Shown: piece by piece, positions 4,324-5,293 of the stretch
Layout of the letters: each line of letters begins with the position of its first letter
How positions within the stretch are numbered: position 1 is the first letter of the stretch
Origin: Gammaproteobacteria bacterium
Lineage (GTDB): Bacteria; Pseudomonadota; Gammaproteobacteria; Steroidobacterales; Woeseiaceae
Assembly: GCA_003645495.1 (NCBI GenBank)
Contig: QNFK01000175.1
Span: forward strand, 1 to 5,293
Direction: 5' to 3'
DNA length: 5,293 nucleotides
Notes under the pieces: model-generated
What the model saw: the letters and a program-made list of their open reading frames with translations, nothing else
Told to the model about the DNA's origin: nothing
The model's database searches: none
Program-made: the position numbers and the translations under genes

Positions 4324-5293
4324 TTAGTACCCGGCCGCCTGGCCGTCCTTGCGTGATTCGGACGCTCCGTAATAGACGCCCTCCTCGTTGTCACGGCGAA
4401 TTGCCTGGTAACCGCCGTAATCAATACTGTCTGTCGCAACATTGTGGCCCTTTTTCCTGAGTTGTTCGCGGACATCTTCGCCGATACCGCTTTCCATATA
4501 CACGACGCCGCCATCGGTCATGACTTCGTCGGTGGGTTGTGATGATCCTGTATGGCGAATCCGTGCTGCATCCCCTGCTTCCTGGATGTTCATACCAAAG
4601 TCGATGACGTTAACGAGTATTTCAACATGGCCCTGCGGCTGTATCGAGCCACCCATTACGCCGAAGCTCATGAACGGCTTGCCATCCTTCATTACAAAAG
4701 CCGGGATGATCGTATGAAACGGTCGTTTGCCCGGCTCGAAAACGTTGGCGTGTCCTTCCTGCAAGCTGAACAAGGCGCCGCGATTTTGCAGCATGAAACC
4801 GAGATCTCCCGGTGTCATACCTGAACCCATACCACCGTAATTGCTCTGGATCAGAGAAATCATGTTGCCATCGCTGTCGGCAACGGTCATATATATAGTG
4901 TCGCCTGTCTCCAGCATCGCGTCGCCCGCCGGATAGGTAGCTGCTGCTTTGTCGGGATCGATAAGTTTGCGTCGTTCATCCGCGTATTCTTTTGAAATAA
5001 GTTTCGCAACAGGTGCGTCGTAGAAATCCGGATCTGCATAGAACTTTGCTCGATCCTCGTAGACAACTTTTTTTGCCTCTACCAACGTATGGATGTAATC
5101 CGCGCTGCCATAACCCATGCTTTTAAGGTCGTAGCCTTCGAGCAAATTCAAAAGTTGCAATGCTGCAATGCCCTGGCCGTTTGGTGGCAGTTCGAAGACA
5201 TCGTAGCCACGATAGTTGGTTGAGACCGGAGCGATCCATTCGGATTTGTGGCTTGCGAGATCATCGTAACGCAGGAAGCCACCGTGCTCGGTC
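4324..5293 (-). CDS. Gamma-glutamyltransferase-family hydrolase, C-terminal part (gene runs off the right edge)
   Basis: About 322 C-terminal residues of an N-terminal-nucleophile hydrolase of the gamma-glutamyltranspeptidase family. The visible frame enters with EHGGFLRYDDLASHKSEW and the conserved ELPPNGQGIAALQ, part of the large subunit. Autocleavage should occur before the Thr of GDTIYMTVAD (codon 4897-4899), which becomes the catalytic nucleophile of the small subunit. After it come SDGNMISLIQSNY, PGDLGFMLQNRG and the GGS oxyanion element (FGVMGGSIQPQGH). Compared with E. coli GGT, TTHYS is TIYMT and the SS pair in PLSSM is replaced (PFHTII), which places it nearer the YwrD-like or acylase-like branch than classical glutathione transpeptidases. 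Whether it acts on glutathione is therefore uncertain. A signal peptide, if any, lies outside the window. An internal TTG at 5158-5160 is not a start, since the open frame and homology continue upstream. It precedes trpS by three bases. Confidence 0.9.
   Translation of the reverse strand, partial: TEHGGFLRYDDLASHKSEWIAPVSTNYRGYDVFELPPNGQGIAALQLLNLLEGYDLKSMGYGSADYIHTLVEAKKVVYEDRAKFYADPDFYDAPVAKLISKEYADERRKLIDPDKAAATYPAGDAMLETGDTIYMTVADSDGNMISLIQSNYGGMGSGMTPGDLGFMLQNRGALFSLQEGHANVFEPGKRPFHTIIPAFVMKDGKPFMSFGVMGGSIQPQGHVEILVNVIDFGMNIQEAGDAARIRHTGSSQPTDEVMTDGGVVYMESGIGEDVREQLRKKGHNVATDSIDYGGYQAIRRDNEEGVYYGASESRKDGQAAGY

Noticed and set aside
5158..5160. TTG as a possible start of the gamma-glutamyltransferase gene.
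   Set aside because: The frame stays open to the window edge with conserved family residues (ELPPNGQGIAA) upstream, so the gene is truncated by the window, not started here.

Overview
The window comes from a bacterial chromosome, probably a gammaproteobacterium. The best taxonomic clue is the tryptophanyl-tRNA synthetase, which resembles the Pseudomonas-type enzyme. I recall this resemblance and have not searched it. Every supportable gene lies on the minus strand, so transcription runs from high to low coordinates. There are no RNA genes, IS elements or CRISPR arrays, and no stretch above 300 bases lacks a gene.

Region 1 (5293 to 2535): the 3' part of a gamma-glutamyltransferase gene leads, with gaps of 3, 4 and 12 bases, into trpS, a small cupin and a VOC/glyoxalase-fold protein. 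The spacing suggests one transcript.

Region 2 (2504 to 1973): a 532-bp insert with the architecture of an integron gene cassette. It starts with TTAGGC just after a G, carries a hicA-hicB toxin-antitoxin pair, and ends in a 73-bp imperfect dyad that looks like an attC site. The hicB stop codon lies inside the R'' box (GCCTAAC) of that dyad. The toxin gene hicA is complete in length but has an in-frame amber codon at position 15, where HicA proteins usually have Trp. The antitoxin HicB is intact, so the module looks like an orphaned antitoxin. No integrase gene and no second attC are visible, so this may be a solitary cassette inserted at a secondary G|TT site.

Region 3 (1972 to 1): a small SWIM zinc-finger protein whose best start is TTG, an exported alpha/beta hydrolase, a second VOC-fold protein with three of the four usual metal ligands, and the start of a HAD-family phosphatase cut by the window edge. 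These are co-directional, but with looser spacing (38, 71 and about 21 bases).

The housekeeping genes are ordinary. The cassette with its disabled toxin, and the way its right edge forms the 5' region of the SWIM gene, are what merit attention.
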